Shown piece after piece: positions 1 to 9,639 of a DNA stretch of 64,000 bases. The stretch covers positions 930,001-994,000 of the forward strand of contig NZ_CP137080.1 in assembly GCF_036324365.1 (NCBI RefSeq), read 5' to 3'. The first letter of the stretch is position 1, and each line of letters starts with the position of its first letter. A program made the translations under genes and the position numbers. The DNA is from Microbacterium limosum. GTDB lineage: Bacteria > Actinomycetota > Actinomycetes > Actinomycetales > Microbacteriaceae. The notes under the pieces are model-generated. The model had not been told where the DNA came from. It made no database searches and saw only the letters and a list, made by a program, of their open reading frames with translations.

Positions 1-507
1 GACCCCCACCGCATCGAGGTCGTCGCGGTGCACGCCGGGATCACATGGATCGACGACTCGAAGGCGACCAACCCCCACGCCGCCGCGTCGTCGCTGGGCG
101 CGTACCCCGGTGCCATCTGGATCGTGGGAGGGCAGCTCAAGGGCGTCGACATCGGGCCACTCGTCGCGCACCGCGGGCCGTCGGCGCGCGCCGCGATCGT
201 CATCGGCGAGGTACGCGACGAGGTCGTGGCGGCATTCGGCCGACACGCGCCCGGGGTTCCCGTGTTCGAGGTGCAGGCCGGTGAGACTGAGGACGTCATG
301 AGGCGCGTCGTGGAACTGGCGGCGGGCGTCGCACGCGAGGGAGATGTCGTCCTGCTCGCACCGGCCGCGGCATCCTTCGACCAGTTCACCGGCTACGCCG
401 AGCGGGGCACGCGATTCGCGGACGCCGTCAGGAAGCACATCGAGCAGGAACCGAGGGGAGCGGCGGATGGCGATCACGACCCCGACGAGGCCCCGGGGCT
501 CGGCTGA
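1..507 (+). CDS. murD: UDP-N-acetylmuramoylalanine--D-glutamate ligase MurD, 3' part only
   Basis: Cytoplasmic peptidoglycan-precursor ligase that adds D-glutamate to UDP-MurNAc-L-Ala with ATP. The frame is already open at base 1, so the gene begins upstream and only about 168 C-terminal codons are visible. They carry the Mur-ligase C-terminal domain: the DDSKATNP motif at visible codons 18-25 and the LLAPAAASFDQF block near the end, both typical of MurD. The last 41 nt overlap ftsW in another frame, which fits translational coupling in the division cluster. The start and the ATP-binding central domain lie outside the window. Confidence 0.95.
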   Translation, partial: DPHRIEVVAVHAGITWIDDSKATNPHAAASSLGAYPGAIWIVGGQLKGVDIGPLVAHRGPSARAAIVIGEVRDEVVAAFGRHAPGVPVFEVQAGETEDVMRRVVELAAGVAREGDVVLLAPAAASFDQFTGYAERGTRFADAVRKHIEQEPRGAADGDHDPDEAPGLG

Positions 508-1684
508 CGGCGACGACGGCGGCGCGCGCTCCGGCGGTCTCGCCGCCCGGGTCTCGCTCGGCCGGGTGTTCGCGCCCGTCCCCAGCGAGTTCCTGCTCAT
601 CGCCTCCACGGCGATCCTGCTCACGGTGTTCGGCCTGGTGATGGTGCTCTCCGCCACCACCGCGACCGCCACCGCCTCGGGGGAGAGCCCCTTCGACGCA
701 CTGATCAAGCAGGGCGTTTTCGCGATCCTCGGCATCCCGCTGATGTTCGTCGCGTCGCGCTTCCCGATCGCGTTCTGGAAGAAGATCGCGTGGCCGCTGC
801 TCGGGGTCGCGGTGATCTTCCAGCTGCTCGTGTTCGTCCCAGGCCTCGGCATCGAGGTCTACGGAAACCGCAACTGGATCGGCATCGGCGCCTTCACGGT
901 GCAGCCCTCCGAGTTCCTCAAGCTCGCCCTCGCGCTGTGGATCGGCTACGTGCTCTACCGCAAGCGCACGCTGCTCGGGCTGTGGCGGCACGTGTTCATC
1001 CCGCTCGTGCCCGTCTCCATCGCCGTCATCGCGACAGTCATGGCCGGGCACGACCTCGGCACGGCGATGATCCTCGTGCTCATCGTGCTGGGAGCGCTGT
1101 TCTTCTCGGGCGTGAAGCTGCGCATCTTCATCCTCCCGCTCATCGCCGCGGCAGTCACCGTCGCCTACCTCGCGGTGACGAGCCCCAACCGCATGCGGCG
1201 CATCCTGAGCTTCATGGATCCCGACTGCGACTACTTCAACGAGTGCTATCAGCCGCTGCACGGCGTCTGGGGTCTCGCGGGCGGGGGAGTGTTCGGCCTG
1301 GGCCTCGGCAACTCCAAGGAGAAGTACGACTGGCTCCCGGCGGCCGCGAACGACTACATCTTCGCGATCGTGGGCGAGGAGCTGGGGCTCATCGGCTGCA
1401 TCGTCGTGCTGTTCCTGTTCACGCTCTTCGCCGTGGGCGCCTTCCACGTCATCCGCAAGACCGACGACCCCTTCGTGCGGATCGTCTCGGGTGGCATCAC
1501 GATCTGGATCGTCGGCCAGGCCCTCATCAACATCGGCGTCGTGCTGCGGGTCTTCCCCGTGCTCGGCGTGCCGCTGCCCTTCATGTCGCAGGGCGGCACG
1601 GCGCTGCTGTCGGTGCTGCTGGCATGCGGCGTGCTGCTCTCGTTCGCCCGGGCGCTGCCCGTGCGCCAGAGGGCGCGAGGGTAG
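467..1684 (+). CDS. ftsW: septal SEDS peptidoglycan glycosyltransferase FtsW
   Basis: Membrane glycosyltransferase of the SEDS family that polymerises lipid II at the septum with a class B PBP. I chose ATG 467, preceded by a GAGGGGAG ribosome site, because the longer frame starting at 344 only adds out-of-family residues. The 405-residue protein has about ten hydrophobic helices, QPSEF at 146-150, and the conserved stretch around DWLPAAANDYIFAIVGEELG. The acidic/Gly N-terminal 30 residues are cytoplasmic. It overlaps murD by 41 nt. Its TAG stop (1682-1684) is the first half of a TAGCCT hexamer placed to drive murG. Confidence 0.96.
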   Translation: MAITTPTRPRGSADGDDGGARSGGLAARVSLGRVFAPVPSEFLLIASTAILLTVFGLVMVLSATTATATASGESPFDALIKQGVFAILGIPLMFVASRFPIAFWKKIAWPLLGVAVIFQLLVFVPGLGIEVYGNRNWIGIGAFTVQPSEFLKLALALWIGYVLYRKRTLLGLWRHVFIPLVPVSIAVIATVMAGHDLGTAMILVLIVLGALFFSGVKLRIFILPLIAAAVTVAYLAVTSPNRMRRILSFMDPDCDYFNECYQPLHGVWGLAGGGVFGLGLGNSKEKYDWLPAAANDYIFAIVGEELGLIGCIVVLFLFTLFAVGAFHVIRKTDDPFVRIVSGGITIWIVGQALINIGVVLRVFPVLGVPLPFMSQGGTALLSVLLACGVLLSFARALPVRQRARG

Positions 1685-1693
1685 CCTGCTGCG

Positions 1694-2767
1694 GTGACGA
1701 CCTACCTCCTGGCCGGCGGCGGCACCGCCGGTCACGTGAACCCCCTGCTCGCTGTCGCCGACGGCCTCGCCGCCCGCGATCGCGGAGATGAGATCCTCGT
1801 GCTCGGCACGAAGGAGGGCCTCGAGGCGCGGCTCGTGCCCCTGCGCGGCTATGAGCTGCTCACGATCGAGCGCCTGCCCTTCCCGCGCCGGATCGACGCC
1901 GCCGCGGCGTCCTTCCCGGTGCGCTTCCGTCGGGCCGTCGCACAGGTGCGCGCCCTCATCCGCGAGCGCGGCGTCGACGCGGTGGTGGGGTTCGGCGGCT
2001 ATGCGTCGGCTCCCGCGTACGTCGCCGCCCGGCGCGAACGGGTGCCCTTCGTCGTGCACGAGGCGAACGCGCGTCCGGGGCTTGCAAACGTGCTCGGAGC
2101 TCGGACGGCCGCGGGCGTCGGCGTCGCCTTCGCGGGAACCCCGCTGCGCGGGTCGCGAGTGGTCGGGATGCCGCTGCGCCCTGAGATCACCGCGATGGAC
2201 CGCGCGTCGCTGCGCGATACCGCGGCATCCCACTACGGGCTGGATGCCGCGGTGCCCACCCTGCTCGTCTTCGGCGGATCGCTCGGCGCGCTGCGGCTGA
2301 ACACCGCGTTCACGGGCGCCTACGCCGACGTGCTCGCCGCGGGCTACCAGCTCGTGCACATCACGGGAGCCCGGTGGGAGGGGGATGACCCCGGCGTGCC
2401 GGGCTACGTCGTGCGCGAGTACGAGGACCGCATGGATCTCGCGTTCGCGATGGCCGACGTCATCGTCTCGCGGGCCGGGGCCGCCACCGTGAGCGAGATC
2501 AGCGCCCTCGGCATCCCCGCCGTCTACGTGCCGTACGCCGTGGGCAACGGCGAACAGAAGCTCAACGCGCGCTCGGCGGTGGAGGCGGGCGCGGCGATCC
2601 TCGTCGAGGACGGGTCGTTCACCGCCGACCGCGTGCGGACGACCATCGTGCCGCTGCTGCGGGATCCCGAACGCCTCGACGCGATGCGCGAGGCGGCCGT
2701 CTCGGTGGGCACCCGCACGGGAACCGAGAACGTGATCGCCATGATCGACTCCGCGCTGCGGCGCTGA
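1694..2767 (+). CDS. murG: MurG, lipid II-forming GlcNAc transferase
   Basis: Peripheral membrane GT28 enzyme that transfers GlcNAc from UDP-GlcNAc to lipid I, making lipid II. The 357-residue protein opens with the Gly-rich loop [11 protein letters not shown]; the second Gly-rich loop [11 protein letters not shown] lies mid-protein and the UDP-GlcNAc-binding region ([21 protein letters not shown]) follows. Start is GTG 1694. TAGCCT at 1682-1687 ends exactly 6 nt before it, so besides the cluster read-through a leaderless murG transcript is likely. No ribosome site is visible. Confidence 0.96.
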   Translation: MTTYLLAGGGTAGHVNPLLAVADGLAARDRGDEILVLGTKEGLEARLVPLRGYELLTIERLPFPRRIDAAAASFPVRFRRAVAQVRALIRERGVDAVVGFGGYASAPAYVAARRERVPFVVHEANARPGLANVLGARTAAGVGVAFAGTPLRGSRVVGMPLRPEITAMDRASLRDTAASHYGLDAAVPTLLVFGGSLGALRLNTAFTGAYADVLAAGYQLVHITGARWEGDDPGVPGYVVREYEDRMDLAFAMADVIVSRAGAATVSEISALGIPAVYVPYAVGNGEQKLNARSAVEAGAAILVEDGSFTADRVRTTIVPLLRDPERLDAMREAAVSVGTRTGTENVIAMIDSALRR

Positions 2768-2786
2768 CCACGCCCTCGTTCGGCCG

Positions 2787-2843
2787 CGAACGGTCGCGAC
2801 ACGCCGCAGGGCCCGCCCCGGCGCGGCGTGTCGCGACCGTTCG
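2787..2843. repeat. intergenic palindrome, family A copy 1
   Basis: Two perfectly complementary 21-nt arms (2787-2807 and 2823-2843) with a 15-nt loop fill the murG-murC gap. The left arm starts CGAACGGTCGCGACACG. The identical left arm recurs at 48238-48258. It could form a strong RNA hairpin after murG, or act as a DNA element. There is no T-run, so simple intrinsic termination is uncertain. Confidence 0.85.
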
Positions 2844-2903
2844 GCGCAGGCCCGCGCGCGCCGGGGCGTCCCCACAGGAGGGCCGACCTACACTTGTGAC
2901 GTC

Positions 2904-4316
2904 ATGATCAAGCCCGACCTGAGCCTTCCCATCCCCGCGCGCATCGAGGCCGCGCACTTCATCGGCATCGGCGGCTCGGGCATGTCGGGTCTCGCGCGCA
3001 TGTTCCTCGCCCGCGGCATCCGCGTGTCGGGCTCCGACCGTTCCGACAGCCAGGCGCTGCGCGATCTCGCCGCGCTCGGCGCGCGCGTGCACGTCGGCCA
3101 TGACGCCGCGAATCTCGGCGACGCCGACACCGTCATCCACACCGGCGCCATCTGGCCCGAGAACCCCGAGTTCGTGCTCGCTAAGCGCCGCGGGATGCCG
3201 GTGATCCACCGCTCGCAGGCGCTGCACTGGCTCATCGGCGGCCGTCGGTTGGTCTCGGTGGCCGGCGCCCACGGCAAGACGACGTCCACCGGGATGATCG
3301 TCACGGCGCTGCATGCGCTCGGCGAGGACCCGAGCTTCGTCAACGGAGGCGTCATCGCGCAGCTGGGCGCCTCCAGCGGGCCGGGCGCCGACGAGCTCTT
3401 CGTCGTCGAGGCCGACGAGTCCGACGGCACCTTCCTGCTGTACGACACCTCCGTCGCCCTGATCACCAACGTCGATCCCGACCACCTCGACCACTACGGC
3501 ACGACGGAGGCGGTGGAGGACGCCTTCGTGCGCTTCGCCGACGCGGCACGGGAGGCCGTCGTCGTTTCGGCCGACGACGCCGGCGCGCTGCGGGTCGCGG
3601 CCCGCCTCTCCCATCCGCACGTCGTGAGCTTCGGCGAATCCGTCGGCGCCGACGTGCGCATCACCGACATCACGACGCAGGGCCCCGTCGCGTTCTCCGT
3701 GTCGCACGACGGTGCGACGGTGCGCGTGCGTCTCCAGGTGCCCGGCGCGCACAACGCGATCAACGCGGGCGGGGCGATCGCGGTGATGCTGACCCTCGGT
3801 CGAAGCCTCGAGGATGCCGCGCGCGCCGTCGAGGGGTTCACCGGGACCGTTCGGCGCTTCGAACTGCACGGCACGGAGCGGGGCGTGAGCGTCTTCGACG
3901 ACTACGCGCACCACCCCACCGAGGTGGCCGCGGCCCTCTCCGCAGCCCGCACGGTGATCGGCGACGGCCGCATCATCGCCGTGCACCAGCCGCACACGTA
4001 CTCGCGCACGCAGGCGATGCACCGCGAGTTCGCTGAGGTGCTCGAAAGCCACGCCGACCACACCGTCGTCCTCGACGTGTACGGCGCTCGTGAGGACCCG
4101 GTGCCGGGAGTCACCGGCGAGCTCGTCAGCGCGGACTTCGAAGATCCCACCAGGGTGCGCTTCGTCGCCGACTGGCAGCAGGCGGCCGACTACACCGCCG
4201 GCATCGCCCGCGCCGGCGACTACGTCATCACGCTCGGCTGCGGCGACGTCTACCTGATCATCCCGCAGGTGCTCGCAGCCCTCTCGACACAGGCGCCGGT
4301 CGGCGCCCAGGGCTGA
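2904..4316 (+). CDS. murC: UDP-N-acetylmuramate--L-alanine ligase MurC
   Basis: Cytoplasmic ATP-dependent ligase adding L-alanine to UDP-MurNAc, the first peptide step of peptidoglycan synthesis. The 470-residue protein shows the N-terminal Rossmann loop [14 protein letters not shown] (about 18-31), the Mur P-loop GAHGKTT at 121-127, and the C-terminal block [14 protein letters not shown]. Start is ATG 2904. TACACT at 2889-2894 lies 9 nt before it, so it may have its own nearly leaderless transcript; the palindrome at 2787-2843 separates it from murG. It ends 5 nt before ftsQ. Confidence 0.96.
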   Translation: MIKPDLSLPIPARIEAAHFIGIGGSGMSGLARMFLARGIRVSGSDRSDSQALRDLAALGARVHVGHDAANLGDADTVIHTGAIWPENPEFVLAKRRGMPVIHRSQALHWLIGGRRLVSVAGAHGKTTSTGMIVTALHALGEDPSFVNGGVIAQLGASSGPGADELFVVEADESDGTFLLYDTSVALITNVDPDHLDHYGTTEAVEDAFVRFADAAREAVVVSADDAGALRVAARLSHPHVVSFGESVGADVRITDITTQGPVAFSVSHDGATVRVRLQVPGAHNAINAGGAIAVMLTLGRSLEDAARAVEGFTGTVRRFELHGTERGVSVFDDYAHHPTEVAAALSAARTVIGDGRIIAVHQPHTYSRTQAMHREFAEVLESHADHTVVLDVYGAREDPVPGVTGELVSADFEDPTRVRFVADWQQAADYTAGIARAGDYVITLGCGDVYLIIPQVLAALSTQAPVGAQG

Positions 4317-4321
4317 TCGGG

Positions 4322-5398
4322 ATGCGCCGGCCCGCTCCCTTGCCGACGCCGCCGCGCGCGCAGGCGGACGCCGAGGCGGATGCCGCGGCGCGCGCCCTCG
4401 AGGGCGAGCACGACGCCGGTACCGACGCCACGCAGGCGCAGGCGTCCGCCACGGAGGCTCCACCCGCAACGAGCCCCGGGTCGCTCGATGAGACCGCCGA
4501 GGTGCCGTGGCTGCGCGACCGCACGCGGGAGGCGACGGATGACCGGGCCGCGACGCCGGCGGAGCGCGCGGCATCCGCCCTGCCCTTCGCCTCGGTGCGG
4601 CGACCGGCCGCCGTCGTCGACGACGAGCAGACCGCGACGGGCTGGCGCGACGTGTGGCGCGCGGCCCGGGCCCGGCGACGCGCGCTGCGCCGGGAGGTGC
4701 GGCGTTTCACGGCGCGGTCGCGGCGGCGGCGCGTCGCGTGGGCCGTTGGCGTGGGCGCCGTCGTGCTGCTCGTCGTCGGGAGCGTCGGGGCCGCGTACAG
4801 CCCGCTGTTCGCCGTCGAGCGCATCAGCGTCGTGGGCACCGAGACCCTTCCGGCCGATGCCCTCGAGCGGGCGCTCGGCGCGCAGCTCGGCCGGCCGCTG
4901 CCCCTCGTCGACGCCAGCGAGGTCAAGGCCGCGCTGGTCGGATTCCCGCTCGTGGAGTCCTACACCCTCGAGGCGCGGCCCCCGCACGACCTCGTCGTGC
5001 GCATCGTCGAGCGCACCCCCATCGGCGTCATTCAGGGACGGGCGGGGTGGACGCTGGTGGATGCCGCGGGCGTCGCGCTCGAGACGACTCCCGACGCACC
5101 GGAGGGCCGGCCGGTGCTCGAGGTCTCGGGCGGCACGGGATCCGACGCCTTCGACTCCGTCGGGCTCGTGATGCGCGCCCTCCCGGACGCGATCCGCGCG
5201 CAGGTCACCCGCGTGTCGGCCTCGACGCGCGACGACGTCACGCTGACCCTCGGCGCGACCGGGACGCAGATCGTCTGGGGCTCGGTGGACGACACTCCGA
5301 TGAAGGCGCGCGTGCTCGAGACGGCCATGGGAACGCGCCCCCCGGAGACCGTGAGCACGTACGACATCTCCTCGCCCGAGGCCATCGTCATCCGCTGA
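4322..5398 (+). CDS. ftsQ: cell division protein FtsQ
   Basis: Bitopic divisome protein linking early and late division proteins. The 358 residues comprise a long (about 140-residue) Ala/Arg/acid-rich cytoplasmic N-terminus, one membrane helix near residues 141-163 (VAWAVGVGAVVLLVVGSVGAAY), a POTRA domain starting at AVERISVVGTETLP, and the FtsQ beta domain with VRIVERTPIGVIQ. Start ATG 4322 has GATCGGG upstream and sits 5 nt after murC, so it is cotranscribed. The disordered N-terminus is typical of actinobacteria and longer than in E. coli. Confidence 0.93.
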   Translation: MRRPAPLPTPPRAQADAEADAAARALEGEHDAGTDATQAQASATEAPPATSPGSLDETAEVPWLRDRTREATDDRAATPAERAASALPFASVRRPAAVVDDEQTATGWRDVWRAARARRRALRREVRRFTARSRRRRVAWAVGVGAVVLLVVGSVGAAYSPLFAVERISVVGTETLPADALERALGAQLGRPLPLVDASEVKAALVGFPLVESYTLEARPPHDLVVRIVERTPIGVIQGRAGWTLVDAAGVALETTPDAPEGRPVLEVSGGTGSDAFDSVGLVMRALPDAIRAQVTRVSASTRDDVTLTLGATGTQIVWGSVDDTPMKARVLETAMGTRPPETVSTYDISSPEAIVIR

Positions 5399-5467
5399 CC
5401 GCGACGCCGGAAATCGGATGACGCGACACGCCCGCGCGCCTGCGTGCCGGGGAGGGGCCGGGACCTA

Positions 5468-5530
5468 CCGTGTGAATACGGAATTGCATACCGAGCATTT
5501 CTTTATACCTCTACTTGAGGTTGAAGGTTG
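5468..5530 (+). promoter_or_regulatory. A+T-rich region upstream of ftsZ, probable promoter
   Basis: This stretch is clearly more A+T-rich than its surroundings. It contains TTGCAT (5484-5489) and TATACC (5504-5509), but their 14-bp spacing is short for a housekeeping promoter, so the exact elements are uncertain. The imperfect direct repeats TTGAGGTTGAAGGTTGAG follow. Dedicated promoters before ftsZ are usual, and the region gives ftsZ a leader of about 40-50 nt with a ribosome site. Confidence 0.45.
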
Positions 5531-5560
5531 AGACATTCGGTGCGGGACACGGAGGCCGGC

Positions 5561-6724
5561 ATGAGCCAGAACCAGAACTACCTCGCTGTCATCAAGGTGG
5601 TCGGCGTTGGCGGAGGCGGCGTCAACGCCGTCAATCGCATGATCGAGCTCGGCCTTCGCGGCGTCGAGTTCATCGCCATCAACACCGATGCGCAGGCGCT
5701 GCTGATGAGCGACGCGGACGTCAAGCTCGACGTCGGGCGCGAGATCACGCGGGGCCTCGGCGCGGGCGCCGACCCCGAGGTGGGTCGCCGCGCGGCGGAG
5801 GACCACGCTGAGGAGATCGAGGAGGCGCTCCGCGGCGCCGACATGGTCTTCGTGACGGCCGGTGAGGGCGGCGGAACCGGCACGGGCGGCGCCCCCGTCG
5901 TGGCGAAGATCGCCAAGTCGATCGGCGCCCTGACGATCGGTGTCGTCACCAAGCCCTTCTCGTTCGAGGGTCGTCGCCGCCAGACGCAGGCGGAGGCGGG
6001 CGTCGGTCGGCTCAAGGAAGAGGTCGACACCCTCATCGTCGTGCCCAACGACCGCCTGCTGGAGATCAGCGACCGCGGCATCTCGATGATCGAGGCCTTC
6101 GCCACGGCCGACCAGGTTCTCCTGGCCGGTGTGCAGGGCATCACCGACCTCATCACGACGCCCGGCCTCATCAACCTCGACTTCGCCGACGTGAAGTCGG
6201 TGATGCAGGGGGCGGGATCGGCCCTCATGGGCATCGGCTCGGCGAGGGGCGCGGACCGCGCGATCAAGGCCGCGGAGCTCGCCGTCGAATCTCCGCTGCT
6301 GGAGGCATCCATCGAGGGCGCCCACGGAGTGCTGCTGTCGATCCAGGGCGGTTCCAACCTTGGCATCTTCGAGATCAACGACGCCGCGCAGCTCGTGCGC
6401 GAGGCGGCGCACCCCGAGGCCAACATCATCTTCGGCACCGTCATCGACGACACGCTCGGCGATGAGGTGCGGGTCACCGTGATCGCCGCGGGCTTCGACG
6501 GGGGCGAGCCGCAGGCCAAGACCGAACCGGTCGTGGCTCAGCGGCCGGCGCCCGTGGTCCCCGCGACCCTCCCGGAGGAGCCGGCGACCGAGAAGCCGAA
6601 GGCCGAGGTTCCGCGCGAGAGCGTGGCCGTCGGGTCGAACAGCGGGCCCATCGTTCCCGAGAACGCCGGGTTCGAGTCGGCATTCGGGGACGACGACCTC
6701 GACATCCCCGACTTCCTGAAGTAA
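5561..6724 (+). CDS. ftsZ: cell division GTPase FtsZ
   Basis: Tubulin-like GTPase that forms the Z ring. The 387-residue protein has the tubulin signature GGGTGTG at 103-109, [13 protein letters not shown] at 15-27, the T7-loop block [11 protein letters not shown], a Pro/Glu-rich linker, and the conserved C-terminal tail [10 protein letters not shown] that binds SepF-type partners. Start ATG 5561 is chosen for the GGAGG at 5551-5555; the frame opens earlier but without family residues. It has its own upstream regulatory region and a hairpin behind it. Confidence 0.98.
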   Translation: MSQNQNYLAVIKVVGVGGGGVNAVNRMIELGLRGVEFIAINTDAQALLMSDADVKLDVGREITRGLGAGADPEVGRRAAEDHAEEIEEALRGADMVFVTAGEGGGTGTGGAPVVAKIAKSIGALTIGVVTKPFSFEGRRRQTQAEAGVGRLKEEVDTLIVVPNDRLLEISDRGISMIEAFATADQVLLAGVQGITDLITTPGLINLDFADVKSVMQGAGSALMGIGSARGADRAIKAAELAVESPLLEASIEGAHGVLLSIQGGSNLGIFEINDAAQLVREAAHPEANIIFGTVIDDTLGDEVRVTVIAAGFDGGEPQAKTEPVVAQRPAPVVPATLPEEPATEKPKAEVPRESVAVGSNSGPIVPENAGFESAFGDDDLDIPDFLK

Positions 6725-6737
6725 GAACGACCTGTCG

Positions 6738-6774
6738 CGCACGCGGGTCCGGCCATGCGCCGGGCCCGCGTGCG
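6738..6774 (+). terminator. hairpin after ftsZ
   Basis: Inverted repeat with 15-bp arms (6738-6752 and 6760-6774, one G-U pair) and a 7-nt loop, starting 13 nt after the ftsZ stop. TGTTCC follows, with no real T-run. It probably terminates or attenuates ftsZ transcription before the next gene. Confidence 0.65.
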
Positions 6775-6795
6775 TGTTCCAACGGAAGGGATGCC

Positions 6796-7488
6796 GTGAG
6801 TCACCCCTCGCTCGCTGAGCGGCTCGAGGCCATCGATCAGCGCATCGCCGACGCCGCACGGGCCAACCGGCGCGACCCGGGTGAGATCACCCGCATCGTC
6901 GTGACGAAGTTCCACCCCGCCTCGCTGGTTCGGAAGCTGTGGGCGCTCGGCGTGCGCGACGTCGGCGAGAACCGCCAGCAGGAGCTGCACGCCAAGCGTG
7001 CGGACCTCGCCGACCTCGCCGATCTGCGCTGGCACTTCGTCGGTCAGGCCCAGACCAACAAGGCCCGGGCGATCCGTCACGACGCCGCCGCGGTGCACTC
7101 GGTGGACCGCACACGGCTCGCCGACGCCCTGGACCGCGCCGCAGAGCCGGGGGAGGGCGCCCTCGACGTCCTCCTGCAGGTCAACCTCACGTCGGACCCG
7201 GCTCGGGGCGGGGTGGCTCCGTCGGAGGCTGCCTCACTCGCAGAGCACATCGCCGGATGCCGCGGTCTGCGCCTGCGCGGGGTCATGGCGGTCGCGCCCC
7301 TCGACGAGGCCCCCGCGTCGGCGTTCGCGCGGCTCGCAGGCGTCGCGGAGGCCGTCCGCGGGGTGGAGCCGAACGCGCGATGGATCTCCGCGGGCATGAC
7401 GGCGGATTTCGCCGAGGCTATCGCGGCCGGCGCGACACACCTGCGGATCGGGTCCGCAATCACGGGCAACCGACCACCCCGGGCGTAG
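6796..7488 (+). CDS. YggS-family PLP-binding protein (PLP homeostasis)
   Basis: Single-domain alanine-racemase-fold protein that binds pyridoxal phosphate and is thought to regulate PLP homeostasis; it is a regular neighbour of ftsZ and sepF in Gram-positives. The 230 residues show the PLP lysine motif VTKF near residue 37, DVGENRQQEL, and WHFVGQAQTNKAR, a variant of the family H-x-G-x-L-Q-x-N-K motif. Start GTG 6796 follows AAGGGATGCC, a plausible ribosome site. Its stop TAG (7486-7488) forms the first half of a TAGCCT hexamer before sepF. Confidence 0.92.
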   Translation: MSHPSLAERLEAIDQRIADAARANRRDPGEITRIVVTKFHPASLVRKLWALGVRDVGENRQQELHAKRADLADLADLRWHFVGQAQTNKARAIRHDAAAVHSVDRTRLADALDRAAEPGEGALDVLLQVNLTSDPARGGVAPSEAASLAEHIAGCRGLRLRGVMAVAPLDEAPASAFARLAGVAEAVRGVEPNARWISAGMTADFAEAIAAGATHLRIGSAITGNRPPRA

Positions 7489-7521
7489 CCTCGAAACAGC
7501 CCAGCGAACACGGAGGAAGCG

Positions 7522-7995
7522 ATGGCGAACCCGCTCAAGAAGACGATGGTGTACCTCGGTCTCGCCGACGAGGAAGAGATCATCGACGAGCAGCCTCAGC
7601 AGCAGACGCAGCACACGCGCGAGCAGCGAGTGCAGCCCGTCGAACAGCCGAAGGGAACGGTGACCCCCATCCGCAAGCCCGCCGTGGTCGCGCAGCCCGC
7701 CAGCAGCGGACTGACCGAGATCCTCACCGTCCACCCCAAGCAGTACCGGGACGCACAGGTGATCGCCGAGAACTTCCGTGAGGGCGTTCCGGTCATCATC
7801 AACCTCTCGCAGATGTCCGACGCCGACGCGCGCCGCCTCATCGACTTCGCCAGCGGGCTCTCGCTGGGGCTCTACGGCCGCATCGAGCGCGTCACGAGCA
7901 AGGTCTTCCTCCTCTCGCCGGAGCACGTGGCCGTGTCCGGTGACGGCGGCATCCCGCACGCCGACCCGGAGCAGCCCTCCTTCTCTCCGGCGTAG
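7522..7995 (+). CDS. sepF: SepF, FtsZ membrane anchor
   Basis: Cytoplasmic division protein that polymerises and tethers FtsZ to the membrane; in actinobacteria it stands in for the missing FtsA. The 157 residues comprise an N-terminal amphipathic segment ([17 protein letters not shown]), a Gln-rich linker, and the SepF (DUF552) domain from about residue 70 with [20 protein letters not shown] and [14 protein letters not shown]. Start ATG 7522 has GGAGGA 10 nt before it. TAGCCT at 7486-7491, overlapping the yggS stop, would give a leader of about 25 nt. Confidence 0.96.
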   Translation: MANPLKKTMVYLGLADEEEIIDEQPQQQTQHTREQRVQPVEQPKGTVTPIRKPAVVAQPASSGLTEILTVHPKQYRDAQVIAENFREGVPVIINLSQMSDADARRLIDFASGLSLGLYGRIERVTSKVFLLSPEHVAVSGDGGIPHADPEQPSFSPA

Positions 7996-8004
7996 TCTGG
8001 AGGA

Positions 8005-8310
8005 GTGGAACTGCTGGGGCTCATCGCGTCGATCCTCAACGGCCTTCTCCTCCTGTACGTCTTCGTCCTGTTCGCGAGGCTCATCCTCGAGTACATCCCC
8101 GTGTTCAATCGCGAGTGGCGGCCGAAGGGTGCGGGATTGATCGCCGCGGAGATCGTCTACACCGTCACCGACCCTCCGATTCGCTTCTTCCGGCGCTTGA
8201 TCCCGCCGCTGCGCATCGGTCCGGTCGCCATCGACCTGGGCTTCGCGCTCACCATGCTGCTGTGCTTCATCCTCCTCGGGGTGACGCGCACGCTCGCCGC
8301 GGGCGCCTGA
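8005..8310 (+). CDS. YggT-family membrane protein
   Basis: A 101-residue integral membrane protein of the YggT family with two hydrophobic segments (about 3-25 and 72-97) and the family motif YTVTDPPIRFFRRLIPPLRIGP between them. YggT proteins follow sepF in many Gram-positive division clusters; their role is not settled. Start is GTG 8005. TAGTCT at 7993-7998, formed partly by the sepF stop, lies exactly 6 nt before it and predicts a leaderless mRNA; GGAGGA also abuts the start but is too close for a normal ribosome site. Confidence 0.92.
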   Translation: MELLGLIASILNGLLLLYVFVLFARLILEYIPVFNREWRPKGAGLIAAEIVYTVTDPPIRFFRRLIPPLRIGPVAIDLGFALTMLLCFILLGVTRTLAAGA

Positions 8311-8355
8311 CCCGCCGGCGCGCACCCGCGCCTCGCGACGCGAAAACCCCTGGAC

Positions 8356-8361
8356 TATGCT
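8356..8361 (+). promoter_or_regulatory. probable divIVA -10 element (TATGCT)
   Basis: TATGCT in the 112-bp yggT-divIVA gap would place the transcript start about 55 nt before the divIVA ATG. No convincing -35 is visible. The gap itself holds no gene. Confidence 0.5.
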
Positions 8362-8422
8362 GGACAGGCCTCGCACACGGGGCGCCATCACACCGACCAC
8401 GAGATAGAAGAGGACGGATCCC

Positions 8423-9016
8423 ATGGCTCTGACCCCCGATGACGTCGTCACCAAGCAGTTCCAGCACGTCCGCTTCAAGGAGGGTTTCGACCCCGAAGAG
8501 GTCGACGACTTCCTCGACGAGATCGTCGTGGAATGGCGCAAGACGATCGCCGAGAACGAGGAACTGAAGGCCAAGCTCGCCGCGTACGAGTCCGGCGAGG
8601 CGTCGGCCCCGTCCTCGGCGCCCGCGCCGGCGGCAGAGGCATCGGCGCCCGCCCCCGCCGCGGAGGCATCGGGCGATGGCACGGCACCCGCAGCCACGAG
8701 CGCCGGGATCATCGAGCTGGCCCAGCGCCTGCACGACGAGCACGTCTCCGAGGGCATCGCCCAGCGCGACAAGCTCGTCGCCGAGGCCCAGGCCACCGCA
8801 TCCCGCATCATCGCCGAGGCGGAGGCCAACCAGCGCGAGCAGAAGGAACGCCTGGAGAAGGAGCGCCAGCTCCTCGAGGGCCGCATCTCCGAGCTCCGTC
8901 AGTTCGAGCGCGACTACCGTGCGCAGCTGCGCAGCTACATCGAGGGCCAGCTGCGCGACCTCGACTCGAGCGGCACGAACTCGGGCTCGGCCCCGGTCTC
9001 GACCGTCGGTCTTTGA
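8423..9016 (+). CDS. wag31: DivIVA/Wag31 polar growth scaffold
   Basis: Coiled-coil protein that binds curved membrane at poles and directs peptidoglycan synthesis in actinobacteria. The 197 residues show the DivIVA N-terminal lipid-binding domain (LTPDDVVTKQFQHVRF then GFDPEEVDDFLDEI), an Ala/Pro/Ser linker at about 60-95, and a long Glu/Arg/Gln-rich coiled coil from about 100 to 185. Start ATG 8423 has AGAAGAGGA upstream. It is somewhat shorter than mycobacterial Wag31. It closes the division gene block. Confidence 0.95.
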   Translation: MALTPDDVVTKQFQHVRFKEGFDPEEVDDFLDEIVVEWRKTIAENEELKAKLAAYESGEASAPSSAPAPAAEASAPAPAAEASGDGTAPAATSAGIIELAQRLHDEHVSEGIAQRDKLVAEAQATASRIIAEAEANQREQKERLEKERQLLEGRISELRQFERDYRAQLRSYIEGQLRDLDSSGTNSGSAPVSTVGL

Positions 9017-9040
9017 CCCTTGGGTGATGAGCGCCCCGCC

Positions 9041-9637
9041 GTGGAGCGATCCTCCGGCGGCAGGCGCCCCCTGAACCGAGCGGCGGCCGGCATCCTCATC
9101 GCGATCCTCGCGGTGACGGTGCTGGCCGCCGATCAGTTGACGAAGGCCCTCGCACTGGCGCAACTGGAGCCGGCAGACCCCGTGCAGGTGCTCGGCGAGG
9201 CGCTGGTCTTCGTGCTGGTCTTCAACCCGGGTGGCGCGTTCTCCCTGGGTGCGGGCTTCACCTGGTTCTTCACGATCGCCCTCGCGAGCGTGGCGATCGT
9301 GATCGTGTATCTGATGCTCACGCGCGTGCGGTCGCGACTGTGGGCGGTCGCCCTCGGCCTTCTCCTCGGCGGCGTGCTCGGCAACCTCACGGATCGCCTG
9401 TTCCGCGACCCCGGCTTCCCTGTGGGCCATGTCGTCGACTTCATCCACACGCCGTGGATGATGGACGCCGTCTACAACGTCGCCGACATCTTCATCGTGG
9501 GCGACATGATCGGAATCGCTCTGATGGTCCTCCTCGGCGTGCACATGGACGGCACGCGGGAGCGGCGTCGGGCCGGGGCGACGGATGCGGGGTCGTCCGC
9601 GGAGGGCGACGTGCCGCGCGGGTCGTCGCCGGCGTGA
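9041..9637 (+). CDS. lspA: lipoprotein signal peptidase LspA (signal peptidase II)
   Basis: Membrane aspartyl protease that removes signal peptides from diacylglyceryl-modified prolipoproteins. The protein (198 residues from GTG 9041) has four membrane helices, [23 protein letters not shown] and the catalytic-Asp regions GHVVDFIH and YNVADIFI. The frame also permits TTG 9020; neither start has a clear ribosome site, so the N-terminus is uncertain by 7 residues. The C-terminus is a short charged tail. GTGA at the stop couples it to rluD. Lipoproteins CtaC and the DUF3515 protein in this window are likely clients. Confidence 0.93.
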   Translation: MERSSGGRRPLNRAAAGILIAILAVTVLAADQLTKALALAQLEPADPVQVLGEALVFVLVFNPGGAFSLGAGFTWFFTIALASVAIVIVYLMLTRVRSRLWAVALGLLLGGVLGNLTDRLFRDPGFPVGHVVDFIHTPWMMDAVYNVADIFIVGDMIGIALMVLLGVHMDGTRERRRAGATDAGSSAEGDVPRGSSPA

Positions 9638-9639
9638 GC

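Noticed and set aside
428..2875. An 815-codon minus-strand frame opposite ftsW and murG
   Set aside because: Shadow frame with His/Arg/Asp-rich nonsense translation.
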